DNA of 64,000 nt from Cryptomeria japonica. Its lineage: Eukaryota; Streptophyta; Pinopsida; Cupressales; Cupressaceae. Positions within the stretch are counted from its first letter, which is position 1, and every line of letters starts with the position of its first letter. The notes beneath the pieces were generated by a model, which saw nothing but the letters and a program-made list of their open reading frames with translations, was not told the origin of the DNA and did not search any database. Positions 31,236 through 43,327 of the stretch are shown here, piece after piece. A program made the translations under genes and the position numbers. Where the stretch lies: assembly GCF_030272615.1 (NCBI RefSeq), contig NC_081408.1, positions 203,877,113 through 203,941,112 on the forward strand, given 5' to 3'.

Positions 31236-33813
31236 TTGATGAAGAAGGTATGGTAGTGATGGTTTTGAAGAAACTTGATAACTAGCTTGTCTTTGACATG
31301 AATATGACTTAATGGAGGATTGATTTGAATGGCAAGTTGTATGAAGGGATATGACCACCCTGATTTGGACAATAATAGGTGTTTCAAAGGACAAACTTGA
31401 ATGTTGACGTAGAGGATAAACTCTTAGCTTCTCTCTTAGGCTTATGAAAAATGGGATGGACAGAGTTTTGACACAATTTTGGACTTTGTGTGGGTAATGA
31501 CTTGGACAATTGTTTCTGTCTTGACAAATGTTTTTGCAAAGTGTTTGGGGATAGTGATGTGTTTTTAGTCTACTCTTGGCAAGTATGTATCAAACAAAGC
31601 AAACAAAGTGATCAAATGCATATTATATCAAAGACACTCATGCTCATATACAACATTCTTAAGGCTGGCAAGGACAATAGTCATTGAATCCCAATTGGTT
31701 TCCCATCTACGCTTACCCAAAGTGGACACTTAGATGCTTGACCCCACTGGCTCGCCTCCACGACACTCACTTCCTAGGGCAGCCAAGCATCAATTCCCAT
31801 GAAAACTCTTCATGGCATACTTTGTGTCTCTACTAAGGGCCGTAAGAATATGGGCCGCTTCAGAGGTCCGACCTCCTGCACCAATGACTAGAAGGTTTTT
31901 GGCCACTATGAACAAAGTGTTTAGTAAGTCTTCCCGTTAGGAGCTATGCTTTGAAGTTGCGCAAGCACAATTGAGGCCTATAGCCCAACGAAGCACCAAG
32001 AACTTAGTAGTCACACAAGCATGATTGAGATCTCTACGATCCTACTAAGCACCCAATGTGAGAGTGAACTCTCATATAGCCCCAACCATTAACCCTTTTG
32101 TAGTCAATGGCCTATTTATTATAGTGAGTTGGGAATGCCAGGTCTGGGTGTAGTCACTTGGGTCGTTCCCCTCTTACCTTCTCAAAGAGCAAGTTGGGAG
32201 GGTGGGCCCGCTAGAGGTAAACACACAATCAAACAAGAAAAGGTTGGAGGGTCTAGATTTCTGATCGTCTAGTAAGATGAGAACATACTTTCCTACCTTT
32301 ACACTTTTATTAAAGACACATAAGACAATGGTTCATTCCATTTTAAGTAATATCTAGGTGCCTAATTTAAATAAATGCACAATATTTGGTTGAATCAGCT
32401 AGGCAACCTGTAAAACCACTTGACTAGTAGTTTGAAAAATGGAGTCTTCAAAAAGCATCCTGCAAAACAACTTGATTAGTAGTTTGGAAAAATAGTCTTC
32501 AACAAGCGTCCTGCAAAACCATTTGATTAGTTTGGAAAAATAGAGTCTTCAACAAGCGTCGTGCCAAAAACAATAAAATGACAAAATATTAATTTTTTTT
32601 ATTTTTTGGGAATTAATAGAAAAACATGAATAAAAATTTATTTACTAATGACAAATGTGGATTTGAAGAAAGTTTTGATGGGTAAATGGGGTTTGACTAG
32701 GTTTTTGCCACTTTCCAAGGGATAGGCAAGCAAAAAATGGGGATTTTGGAGGAGAGATGAAGGAATGGGAAAATTTGTCCAAGAGGGACAAAGAAGAAAA
32801 AGTTGGAGATGGATAATATGCGAAAAATTTGGAGGTGATTGGATAAAAGGGGAAGGAGTTATGACAAACCCTAAAAATAGAGAAATATGGGATTTTGGGC
32901 TTCAAAAAGTGGATTTTTGGGATAAGGCCTCCAAGGAAGGAAATGTGGAAAATGGCAATACGGAGAATCTGATGAAGTTTGGAGGAAAATGGAGTTGAGA
33001 TAAAGAAGATATGGAGAAAAAATAGAAAAGTGAGAATTTATTTATTTATTTAATTTTTTAAACCTTAGATTTAACAGAGCAGACAGAAACTCTAGATTTA
33101 ACAGAGCAAAAACCCTAGATTTAATAGAATAAAAAAAATGTCAAAGGTCCGGATTTCTGATTGTCTAGATAAACAAGAGCATAAACTCCTACTTTTACAC
33201 TTTCCCATGGTCAGACAGATTATATTTAAATAGAGCAGATAACAGGAAATGAAAAAAAAAAAATGCAGACTATAGTTAGTGCCTAAAAATTTTAGACAAA
33301 TTAACAGAGCAGACAGTAGCACTAAACAGATAGAAAAGTGTCAAAGGTTCGGATTTCTGATTGTCTAGATAGACAAGAACATACTCTCATATTTTGACAC
33401 TTTCCTATGGTCAGAGCATACAGTCATGCTAAACAGAATAGAAAAGTGAAAGGTCTAGATTTCTGATTGTCTATATAGACAAGAGCATACTCTCCTACTT
33501 TCACACTGATTATAACTAAACAGAGCAGATAACAGAGCAAATAACAGATCGGATAACAGGAATTCAAATTCTCACAAAAACACTCGTGCTAACCGCAGAG
33601 CTATCGTGCTGAAATTGAAATAGAAAAGAACAGAAACAAAAATGAAACAGAAATAGAAAAGAAGCTGTTGCGCAGAAATATAGAGCCTCTATTCTGGAAC
33701 CTACAAAAAAAAGATTTTTTTTTTTTTTCGCAGTCATGCTATTCTGGAACTTGCGTCTCACAACTCACAAAAACCTAAAAAAAATATTAGTTCTTAGGGA
33801 CGTGGGTCCCACC
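31236..33813 (-). other. Long 5' leader of O
   Basis: About 2.6 kb between primer site and gag with no gene. It holds a GC-richer part (31690-32230) with runs such as GGCTCGCCTCCACGACACTC, three tandem 51-bp units (32407-32559), and four dispersed copies of a block with GATTTCTGATTGTCTAGAT at about 32253, 33150, 33351 and 33458. Long leaders are known in gypsy elements and may carry packaging signals. Confidence 0.5.
32407..32559 (-). repeat. Three 51-bp tandem repeats in O leader
   Basis: Units start CCTGTAAAACCACTTGA, CCTGCAAAACAACTTGA and CCTGCAAAACCATTTGA at 32407, 32459 and 32510, each ending near CTTCAACAAGCGT. Confidence 0.85.
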
Positions 33814-33825
33814 GGGCATGCCAAA
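33814..33825 (-). other. Possible primer binding site of O
   Basis: The minus strand reads TTTGGCATGCCCGGTGGGAC directly after the proposed LTR end; its placement supports the site, but the tRNA cannot be named with certainty from memory. Confidence 0.4.
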
Positions 33826-34897
33826 GTGAAGAGGGGAAAACATATTTGAAGGTCAAATGATCAAAACATAACAAAATAAACATGCAGAATGCTAAAATAT
33901 CATTAAAAGACCATTTCACTTTGCTATTTTACCTTCTCCTTCGGATTGAGCTTGATGAAGTGAAGGCGTCCCTTGATAATGCTCCACTTGATGTGCTCCT
34001 TTGATTGCTGGATGTGGATGGCTCTCCAAAGTTGTGCACAAATGAAATGGATTTGAAAAAATGATAAGAATGAGATGATCAAGTAGTCAAGATGATTTCC
34101 TGGACTCAAAAGGGCAGCATAAACTTACTGGATTTCAAGATGTGTAGAATGAAGGGATGGAGCCCTATTTTATAGGAAGAGGAGAGGAAAATGGATGGCT
34201 AGGATAAATTCAAGAAGAAGGGCTAAGATTTACTTGTGAGCTCACACAAGGTCCAAGAGAGGGTGTGGAGACCAAGAAATATGCCTTAAAGGCATTTTGT
34301 ATCTCCACACTCCACAAGATGCATTGGAGGAATTAAAAATTCTCCGAAAAAGGATATCATGGGGATTGGAGGAATAAAAAGGAATTAAAAATTCCTTGGG
34401 AGAGGGGATGCCTAGAGGAATGTGTGATTTCAAAAATCTTACATTCTCTTAGGAAAAGAGCATTTAAAGCTAGTGGCTGGATGAAAAGGACAAAGAGTTG
34501 ACTTTGTGACTAATCATGATGATTAACCATTAACGAGTCATTAGGAGGGTGATTAGAGGAAATGTTAGGTGGGATTAATATTTGAGGAAATTAGAAGAAT
34601 AATGTTAAGTGAGTTTAGGGAGTTTATAGAAGAATGAATTAAGAAGATGATTTATAGGAATCATGTAGGCTAACTAATTAATTGAAATTAATTAGCTAAG
34701 AGGAAGGTTTGTGGGGATTTGATTTTTTTAGAAGAATAAAGAAAGGGATTGATTTATTAAATAAATCAATCATATGCTATAGTGACAATATTAATTATAT
34801 TTAATTAATATTGAGAGGAATTTGAATTAACATAATTAATTAATTAATTATGCGAGGAATTAAAAATAATTAAAATAATTATTTTTAAGTGTCTACA
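33826..34897 (-). repeat. 5' LTR of O (gypsy)
   Basis: The minus strand begins TGTAGACACTTAAAAATAATT and ends CTCTTCA. It is very AT-rich near its start and has a TATA-like TATAAAATAGGGCTCC (plus 34163-34178). Architecture resembles solo LTR P (TGTAGACATATAAAAATGACC), so the two are related families. Confidence 0.65.
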
Positions 34898-35459
34898 CCA
34901 GTATTGAACAACCTGGAAGAGTGTTTATTGTAGCGAGATTGAAAGACAAATAGAGAATTAAATTTGTGATTGAATGGCGTTCTGCTGTTCAAAATATCCT
35001 CTGTGCAAGAGGTGGCGACTCTGATGTAAAAGACCGTGCTAAAAGTGAAGTAAATCTCTAGATCTACAAGTCTTACAGCTGCAAATCTCCAGGTATTTTC
35101 AGAGGTTTTAAATGTAAGACATCTCTTCTAAAATTTTGAATGTATAATGTAGTTTTCCCATTTAGTGAACAACACTAGTAAAGAGGGAAAGAGAGGAATC
35201 ATAAAAAAATAGTTTGCATATCTATGTTGCTAAAATATTCAGTGTATGTTATCTTCCATAGTATGCAAATGTGGAAGAACTTTATGTCAAGCAATGTTAA
35301 GGAATAGATTTGAATAAGGATATGTGCTTGAAGTTTTTTACCCAAGATTGTATAATCATTTGTGGAAATAAGGAATAAATGAGTTGTGAAGTTTTTCAAT
35401 CCCAATCTTATCCACATATGACCATGCCTAGTAAACCAGAACAACCATGTAATAGAAAG
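34898..35459 (+). other. L sequence between O and gag: LTR end or leader
   Basis: No gene. GGTGGCGACTCTGATG at 35011-35026 could be a gypsy primer binding site, which would put the L 5' LTR end near 35010; this is weak. The stretch 35100-35400 shows nothing recognisable. Confidence 0.3.
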
Positions 35460-37788
35460 AGTTTCAGTATGAAGTATTATGCTACTCTAAACTTTGAAGG
35501 TATTCCGGGTTACCCAAATCCCATACCCACATAAATCAGAAACTATTTGCCCATATTCAGTGGGAAAAAATAGAATTAGCATGTCAACACGTGAAAAGAG
35601 TTTCAGACTTGATAGGAGAATTTGAAATTTTTTAGGAAGATATATCGATGAAATTGTTTGTTCAGTCATTGAAAGAAGATGCAAGAGACTGGTTTTCTTT
35701 TTTGCTAGTGAATTCTACTACCTCATGGGAAGAATTGATTTCAGATTTCATGGATCAATTTGATGAAAAAATGAGTGATTATGATATGATGAAAGAGTTC
35801 ACTTATATACAAATCAGGGAAGATGAATTGGTACCAACATTTAATATTAGATTTTCACAAGCTTTGTCTAAAATTTTCAGAAATTATAATTTTGATGATA
35901 AAGTATGTCTGGATATTTATATGAGTGCTTTTGGTAAGAAGATGGGTTTCCTATTGAGAAACAAAGAACCTAAGACTTTGTATGAAGCTTTTAACACAGC
36001 TAGAGACATTGAAAATAATTTGAAATTTGGGATAGACAAGAAATCTGTGTCTGCTGTAGTTTCTTATCAAAATGCCTTCAATGGTGAAATACCATGTGAA
36101 GCTCAACCAATCATTCCTTGTCTAGGTGCATCAAGCTTTGCAGTTCCAAATGGTTTTGTTGATGCATATGTTTCAGATTTGAATGAGAATCAAGATCCTC
36201 TACTATTAATGTTGGTTGCCTCTCACAATAATGATGGAATGATTAGTGTTCAATGTTGTGATAATGCTGATACAGAGATTGATATATACAAGGGATAAGT
36301 ACCATTTGATTTGTATGCCAGTTATGCTGACTATGTGACTGCAAATTATCAAGTTAATCATGCATCTCCTAAGGTTAACAATAATGAAAATTATGGTAAT
36401 GATGACCATCGATCTTTAAAGGTTGCTGATGTATTTGATGTTCAAATACCAAATACTGAAGGATCACCAAATGTTGTTGATTATGTAAGTGAAGTTGTGT
36501 AATACAATGAAAATCAGATTTTGGTTAAGTCTGATAAATCTGAAAATGAAATTGTGAATGATGTTGATGATGTGTTCAGTGCAAGTATACCCAGTGATGA
36601 ATGTGTTTTAGAATGGAGTGGTGTTGCTGAATATGAGGACAATGAGTTCTATTCCCAGCACCTTGAAGGTATGCAAATGAACAATGAAGATCAATTTCAG
36701 AATGAGAATGATCTTGGCACAAGTGTTTTACTTTCTTTTGATCAGCAAATGAATGCCAGTTATGCAACTGATGATGGTTATGATAATTCTTATTATTCAT
36801 CTTGTGAAGATGATATAAGAGGAGACCAAGTTATGTACCTTAGTTATGATTCTGAAAACGAAAGTGTTTTTGAAGATAAGAATGTATGTGACAGTGCTGA
36901 TAATGTTCTATTTTCAGATTTAAATGAACCCACATTTGAATGCCTTCAGAATTTCAAGTGCCATGATGAGGATGTGAATGTTGATAGTATGCTTGAACCG
37001 GATTTGGAGTTTTTTGCTTTTGATACAAATATCCATGGTGTTGATTTCATTTATGAGAATGATGAAGTTCCCCTTGTGTTGAACAAGTTTGTAATGCTAA
37101 TGAAGTTCCGAATAGCAGTAACATGGGTTGTAAGAATTTACTTCGTGATGAAGACAAGAGGCATGGGTTATGTGATGACTTTTTCAAACCACAAATGGAA
37201 GTGTTTCAGATAGATGTAAGTCAAGAAGAGGAAGACTTAGCTGAGGATTTGCTTCAGCCAGAGGTATGCATTCTTTTCCATAAATGGGATGTTGAGAATG
37301 CAAAGGTTTTTAGTTTGATAAGCAAGGATAGTGTGAGGTGTGATCAGCATAGTGAAGTATCACATTCGGATTGTAACATTCATGTTCCTTGTTTGTATCA
37401 GTTGACTAGTAGTGCCCCTCATTCTATAAATTTAAATTGTAATAAGGCATGTGCTGATAGGAATTGAAATGTTGAAAATGAGTGTTTTATTTTTCAAGTT
37501 CAGCATGATAATGTCCTTGCAAATGATAGAGTTGAGTGGGATAGTGAAGTGTATTGCAGCTTGTGGGAAGGCCTCTATGGTGAGTTGTCTCATGATTTTT
37601 TTTTTGTTGAAGTAGTGTGTGATCACAAATTTCAAAATCAGACAAATGGTATGCACACCAACTGTTACAGTAATGAGACAATAGAGGTTGATTATAAAAG
37701 TTATGCTCAGTTGTTAATGAAAGGTGCCTTTGTTTGGATCATGGTATCAACTGATGAAAATCAGATTTTTGATAGAGGTAAATGTTGA
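35460..37788 (+). pseudogene. Gag with long acidic tail of element L
   Basis: The gag core reads WEKIELACQHVKRVSDLIGE (one frameshift near 35530, one stop near 35625), then MKLFVQSLKEDARDWFSFLL, SWEELISDFMDQFDEKMSDY and KVCLDIYMSAFGKKMGFLLR, followed by YEAFNTARDIENNLKFG. This is typical retrotransposon gag. From about 36070 it continues some 570 codons as an Asp/Glu/Asn/Ser-rich, lysine-poor chain (YSSCEDDIRGDQVMYLSYDS) with a few stops and one frameshift near 37110. No knuckle, protease or RT is seen. The frame ends 240 bases before the second LTR. The acidic tail has no match I recognise. Confidence 0.65.
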
Positions 37789-38025
37789 TGATTGTTTGAG
37801 CAGTTTGCAGTTGGTTGTCAGCATGTTTGTATATTTTGTATAGTTGCTTTGCTTCAGTTGTGTTGTTTTCAATAAAGTGCCCTGTTGTTTGGGTAGAATA
37901 AGGAAGCCCTGATTTTGAGAAGAGAAGAAATGAGAGATGTGATCCGTTTTTTGGGTGGTCTGCTTAAGCATTGATTCTATGTTCTTTTGTTGATCTTGCA
38001 ATCAACCATCCCCAGTCAAAGGCAC

Positions 38026-41000
38026 TGTTGGGACTCATTAAATTTTGAGTCAAAGTTTATAGGCCCAATTCAAAATTTTGCTCTGCATGTTAGAAAAGTA
38101 CCTAAATGAGTCAGTTTGAATGGCCTAGTTAGAGGGGGTAAAATGGAGCCAATTGATTTTCAAAGGGTAAGGCTCGAAATACATGTCCTACATCTTTCAT
38201 TTGGCCTATTCAGTGATTTGAAACTTTCATAATTCAATTTGGATAAGTTTATAAGGTACCCATTTTGAGGGGTGAGCTGAAAGTGCATTTTAGGCACAAA
38301 TGTAGATTTTATTGAGTAGCCTAATTTGACCGATTACATCTTTTGCTCTGTTGATTGTCATAAAGAAATTCAAAATGGATTCAATTATATGCATAAATGT
38401 GAGTCAGCCTGCAAAATTTCAAGTCTTGACGAATCCATTTGCTCAGTTTTCATAGCCAAATCCCTTTGCAGTTTGTGTTTTGGCAAGTCCCTGTTTTGAT
38501 AGCTAGTCAGAGCCCTATTTCACACAAGTGTAAAAGTTGCCTCAGTAAGTGTTATGACATAATGTTTTCTCTGGGTTATTATTGGTATAAATGATGAGCT
38601 ACGTTTCAAATTTTAAGCCTTTGTCAATCCGTTTGATTGGTTTTCAAAATTGTTCTTTTCTCCATCGTTTTCAGTTATCCGTACTTTTAGTGTCGTATCA
38701 GTTAATGTAGCCATTTTTGTGAGTGCACCATTTGCATCCTATTAGTCTTGTGATCAAACTAAGATTTCCAAGTTTTAATATGTACTTCAAGGTACCTATG
38801 TTTCAAATTTGAGGGCCTACGGAGGTCGTTTGATATTTTTGAGAAAGGCGTCAAGTGTTGCCAGAACATTGACTTCATTAGGTCCGCAGTGTCGACAAAG
38901 CCAGTTGGCCATTTTCACAAATTAATATCTCTTTTCTCGGGAATCATCTTGAAAAAGCATTTGGTAGATTTCATACTTGCATATCAGAGTACGCACCTGT
39001 CAGACGGCGAGATCCAGAAAGGTGTTTTGACCACATTGAAAATTACGTCTTCGCGATTAAATGCGAAAATGGGTGTAATCGCCTGAAGGTTGCAAAATTC
39101 AGTCCGATGATCCAAAAACAATGCCGATCGTTTCCAGAGGTATGGGTAAGGTTCCTAAAGAATTTTAGAGGTCAGTTACTTGAAAACAAAAAATTTTTTA
39201 GTCGGACCCACTTTGGGGCCCGACCTAGCTCATGCTTATGCATTATTTAATTTTTGTGGCGAACTATTCTTATTTCATGGCAATGCATTTTCCCATGCCT
39301 TGGTCTTCGCATCACCAACATCATTCTTCAAATGCTTCAACTTCTTTCAGCGAATGTAATGGCATGCAATCTCCCAGGGATAGATATATATAAGTATGCA
39401 AGATCTCTATTAGAGAGGTTTGAAGGAAAATGGAGAAACATTTTGGAACCAAAGCTTATTGAAGCTTGGAGAAGTGCAAGTGCAAGCATGAAATTCTCTC
39501 CTATATTATGGATCAAATTTGAGTGTGCGAGAGTGAGGAGAGTATTTGAATAAAGTTTAAAATTTTGCAAGAGCAGATTGGTAGCCTCCTCTTGCGTGAC
39601 ACTTGAAGTGGTAATGGTATTCAAAACCAAAACTCCATCTCTGCACTATGGAGGTAAAAGAGAAGCATTTGAATCTTCCAAGTAAATGTTTCAATAGTCC
39701 TCATTCCCTCATGTGGCATGTAGTATGTTTTTAAAATGCAAAAAAAATTTAAACAAAAATCTCCAATTCCTTCCTCCACATGATGGGTAAGTTTGCAGAG
39801 CATGCCAATGTAGAGTTTGGGAAGCAAAAAACAAAACAGCAGCAATCTTTCTAGGTAGCGTGGTTATTGGGGAAGCACATTAGAAGTCCTTAATCCCTGC
39901 GTGGCTTTGTACATGGGCATTTAATTTCAAGCAAATGCAATTGGCTGGTATAAAGCCATAACCCTCCCCTATGTGTAGTTCACGTGGTATGCAAAGGACC
40001 TCCAAAGGCACATGGATATTGGAGGAGGAGCATGGCAGATCACGTGGTGTGGTGGAGGGTTTGCAGAGTATGTCTGTGTGGATGGATATGGAGCTTGAGG
40101 AGATTGTGTTGATTTTCAAGGAGACTTTCCATCCCATCTTGCATGCATGTGAAAGGACAAATGAATTTGAAAATGGTGCCCCTTACATTATGCAGTGATG
40201 CGTAACTATGGTCTGTGTTTGATAACACACATGGATGAAGAAAAGAGGCGACCGAGTCCACACTGCACGTAGATGGGATTAGCTCATGAGCAAGGCAATC
40301 TACATGAGAATATTGAACCAATGAAGTTGTTCACGGTGGATGATGAAAGACATCTCTTATGATGCAAGTGGCAGCCGGCAGGTGCAAACCAAATGCAAGC
40401 AGCAGTAACTCCTTGTACATGGACTTCAATTCTTCTGGTGATGATGGTCATGTTTGGGATGTGCTCACTGACTAAGAAATTAACACAAGCGGCTGAGGAG
40501 CTGTTAGGAGGTTTTATTGCTGTCATGTTTATGAAAGAAGTAATCAAGGGAATGGTAGGAGAATTTCACACCCCAAAGAGATTGGATATTGAGAATGGAG
40601 AACTTCCATTGTCATAGCAATCAACAAATGGAATGTTAAAATCGATATTGGCAACATGTCTGCTCTTCACCGATTTCATGACCAGAAAAGCTAGATCTTG
40701 GTACTATGACACAAGATGGATGTGAGGAATGGTTGCAGATTATGGAAGTGCACTCCAGAAATGTATCCCTCTTTGTGGCATGAGAAAATGACAAAAATCG
40801 CCATTAAAACCCAAGAGGAAAGCTTCAAAAATGCAGTTACAGGAAAAGGCTTTAATCCCACATTCCCTAGGCATTGGAGTTTTTTGGTATTTATAAGCAA
40901 AAACAAACACATCCATAATTTCAAAGCCTTTGGGCTTTTGACAGACAGTGACGTTGGGTGCCCAAGGTGGGCCCACGCACGTGTGCGGATCCCGAGGTGA

Positions 41001-42870
41001 TGGAGGAGGTGACTCAGCGGCGACCAGGTGGACCCCACGCAGGCATGCTTCTCGAGGCAAACATGCAAATTTTGCAGAGAAGGGTCGGCTTAACCGGTGA
41101 GAAGGTCCGAGATGATCCGACGAAGCACATTGATTCACGGGCCAAAGATGCACGTGAGGTAAACCCTGTGAAACAACGAAAAGAGGTAAAGATCATGCAT
41201 GTTTCGGGAGATCGGATGATCTACACTATTTCGCGAAGGAAAGTTGCTCGCCAGTTAAACCCTACGAAACAACGAAAAGCACATGCGAAAATGAGCAAGG
41301 TTAAAGAACATGCAGGTTTGATGAAGATCAAGGGCTCGCACGATTTCATGGAGTGGAGATGCACGCCGAATAAAGGCCACAAAATGATGAAAGGAAGATT
41401 GCAGTCTGGGTCCCGATGAGGTGGCAGGTCCAGTTGGTCATCTAGCAGGTGGGCCCCAGTGAGGTGGCAATCCAATGGCGATGATGTGGTGATGAGGAGG
41501 CACAGAGGTGGTGCCTAAGTGGACAACAAGCAAGCAGACACGTGGTGAAGTGACGAGGTGTCATCCCCGGTGGTGCCCAGTGGACCCCGTCGACTAATCA
41601 GGTCACGTCATGTGGCAAAGTGTCAAAGCACAATCAGAGCAAAAATTAAAATTAAATGCTGATTAATGATATAGTTTAAACTATATTAAAAATGAAAAAT
41701 TTAAATGATGTGCACATTGGAAGGATTAATTCGCCCAAGGCTATTTTTTTGGCCAAAATATGAAGTGTTATATATCGCCGGAAAGCTCTTGGAATGGGGA
41801 ATCCGATCAAGCAGTTAATTTTGACAAGTGTGGGATATTTCGAGAGTATTTTCCATGGGAATGAATTTCAGTTAGAGAGGAGACACTTGACAATTTCAAT
41901 TGCAGATTTGATTTTCTTCCCTCTCCTTCTTATTTCCAATTCTTCTCATTTTGTAAGGGTTCTAGAATTCTGTGAGAAGTACTCCAGTGTTCATGGCTTC
42001 CATTTTTTGAATTTCTTGACCCAAACTTGTAAAGTTCTATGGATCTATTTAGGGTATAGAGGCTACATTATAGGATGACAGATTGTTTTCTAAGTTGCAG
42101 GTCTTACTTGTGTAAGGCATGAGTAAATTTCCCATGATATTGTCTCTATGCATATATTTCATTGTTATGAATTGAATCCTCAAGGAGGCTTATAATTTGT
42201 CATCTCAAGGAGACTGTATGATTGTTTGTAGGCATTCTTCAATGAAGAGTTTAAATTCTATAATTAGTCATAAACAATGGAATGTGTCCCAGATCTGATA
42301 ATTTTGTGAATGGATTGAGTAATGCATTAGTATAAGGTATTAGTGCAGGGATATTTTGTAAGGAGAACAAATTTGCAGCTATGATTGGCATTTTGTAGTT
42401 TTGTGTGTGACTCTGTTGCCCAATGAACAAGGCACTGGTCTTTGATAGATTTGGGGATGGTATTAGATATACATTTTAAAAAATAAATCTATTTCCCTTT
42501 ATGTTTAGGGGTTAATATTCTATCCTTCCAAAGCTCTATTTCACCTATTATTTGTATAAGATCCAGCCCATATGTACATGTTACCTAATTTGGTGAGCTT
42601 GTGGAATGGTTTGTCTGCTCATTGTTGATGCAGTCTTATGTTTGTGATTGTTGTATTCAATGCATCAAAAGGGTGTCCCCCCCTAGGTCTAGCAAAACCT
42701 AAAGTGCAGGAGGATCATTAGGATCCTATGTTATGTTGTCCAAGCCCTAAAGTGTTTCATTGATTGAGATTGGCTATCTCATAGATAGATTTGCAGGTGT
42801 TCTTGGGTTATCACTTTTGGTGAAGAACACATAGAAACTTCTATGTCTCTTGAGCCATATTATAGACATA
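38026..42870 (+). repeat. 3' LTR of L and unresolved downstream sequence
   Basis: It starts TGTTGGGACTCATTAAA and matches the 29297 copy for about 460 bases. Beyond about 38490 no second copy exists to define it. A GC-richer block at about 40940-41640 (GTGGGCCC, CACGTG-like words) could be U3, with a TATA-like TATTTAGGGTATAGAGG near 42048. Small frames inside have no recognisable product. The true right end is uncertain. Confidence 0.4.
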
Positions 42871-43192
42871 GGGGGAGATCAAGTGTTTATGTTGAAAAAA
42901 TGACATACATGAACTTATGGGTGTATTAACAACATCAACTGCGGAAGAAGGAAATTATTGTAGGAATACCCAAGAGAATTTCATGATTAGAGGTATCTAA
43001 TTTACCAATTGGTAGCACTCATAGTACAATCAAATTTTATTTTGAAGAACACTTGGTATTAGATTGGAGTGTTGCAGTCTAACCAATAGTTGGTGTGTGA
43101 CTCATCCATTTCAAATAGTGTTGTGAATTGAGAGGATGCAATTTATAATGGTAAAAAGAGGAAACCCATACAGTGCTCTTTCCCATTGTTGT
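42871..43192 (+). other. C interior resuming after L
   Basis: It starts with the purine cluster ATAGGGGGAGATCAAG (about 42868-42883), like those in front of other copia 3' LTRs, and has coding-like but broken pieces (IIVGIPKRIS, STIKFYFEEHLVLDWSVAV). No known domain. Confidence 0.35.
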
Positions 43193-43327
43193 CAAAGGGG
43201 GAGAGAGAATCTGTAGTATGCCTCATACTACATGTGTGAGAATTCATGGAACACACAAAGGGGGAGAGAGAGAATATGTAGTATGTTGGATACTACATGT
43301 GTTGATATCGATGCTAAAGGGGGAGAT
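43193..43327 (+). other. Triplicated PPT with two hairpins (C)
   Basis: Three tracts, CAAAGGGGGAGAG (43193), CAAAGGGGGAGAG (43256) and CTAAAGGGGGAGAT (43313), the last next to the LTR. The first two are each followed by an inverted repeat: arms TGTAGTATG and CATACTACA at 43212-43232 (3-base loop), and TGTAGTAT and ATACTACA at 43277-43297 (5-base loop). Confidence 0.75.

Larger units (their letters stand above)
29757..34897 (-). mobile_element. Element O: truncated gypsy (5' LTR, leader, gag)
   Basis: Minus strand: 5' LTR 34897-33826, primer-site region, a leader of about 2.8 kb with several repeat arrays, and gag from 30973 to 29757, where it stops inside the gag reading ERPGETFA. Everything 3' of this (rest of gag, pol, 3' LTR) is missing, so a deletion accompanied or followed insertion into L. 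Confidence 0.75.
29297..42870 (+). mobile_element. Element L: gypsy-like gag element with acidic tail, no pol
   Basis: LTR starts TGTTGGGACTCATTAAA occur at 29297 and 38026. Between them lies a gag domain and a long acidic frame that runs nearly to the second LTR, with no RT or integrase. The left LTR is cut at about 29757 by O. The right end is not sharply defined; 42870 is an estimate from where sequence resembling C's interior (AGGGGGAGATCAAG) resumes. Confidence 0.55.

Noticed and set aside
30980-33500. CRISPR-like repeat array
   Set aside because: Units are contiguous or irregularly dispersed, diverged, without unique spacers of even length, and lie in a retrotransposon leader.
38889-39553. 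Frames of 65 and 99 codons that could be small host genes
   Set aside because: They lie downstream of an LTR start, have no recognisable domain, no neighbouring exons and no codon pattern unlike random frames.
40958-41419. A 153-codon frame rich in Lys/Arg
   Set aside because: It falls in the GC-richer block with internal DNA repeats; the basic composition follows from the repeats. No homology recognised and no support for expression.
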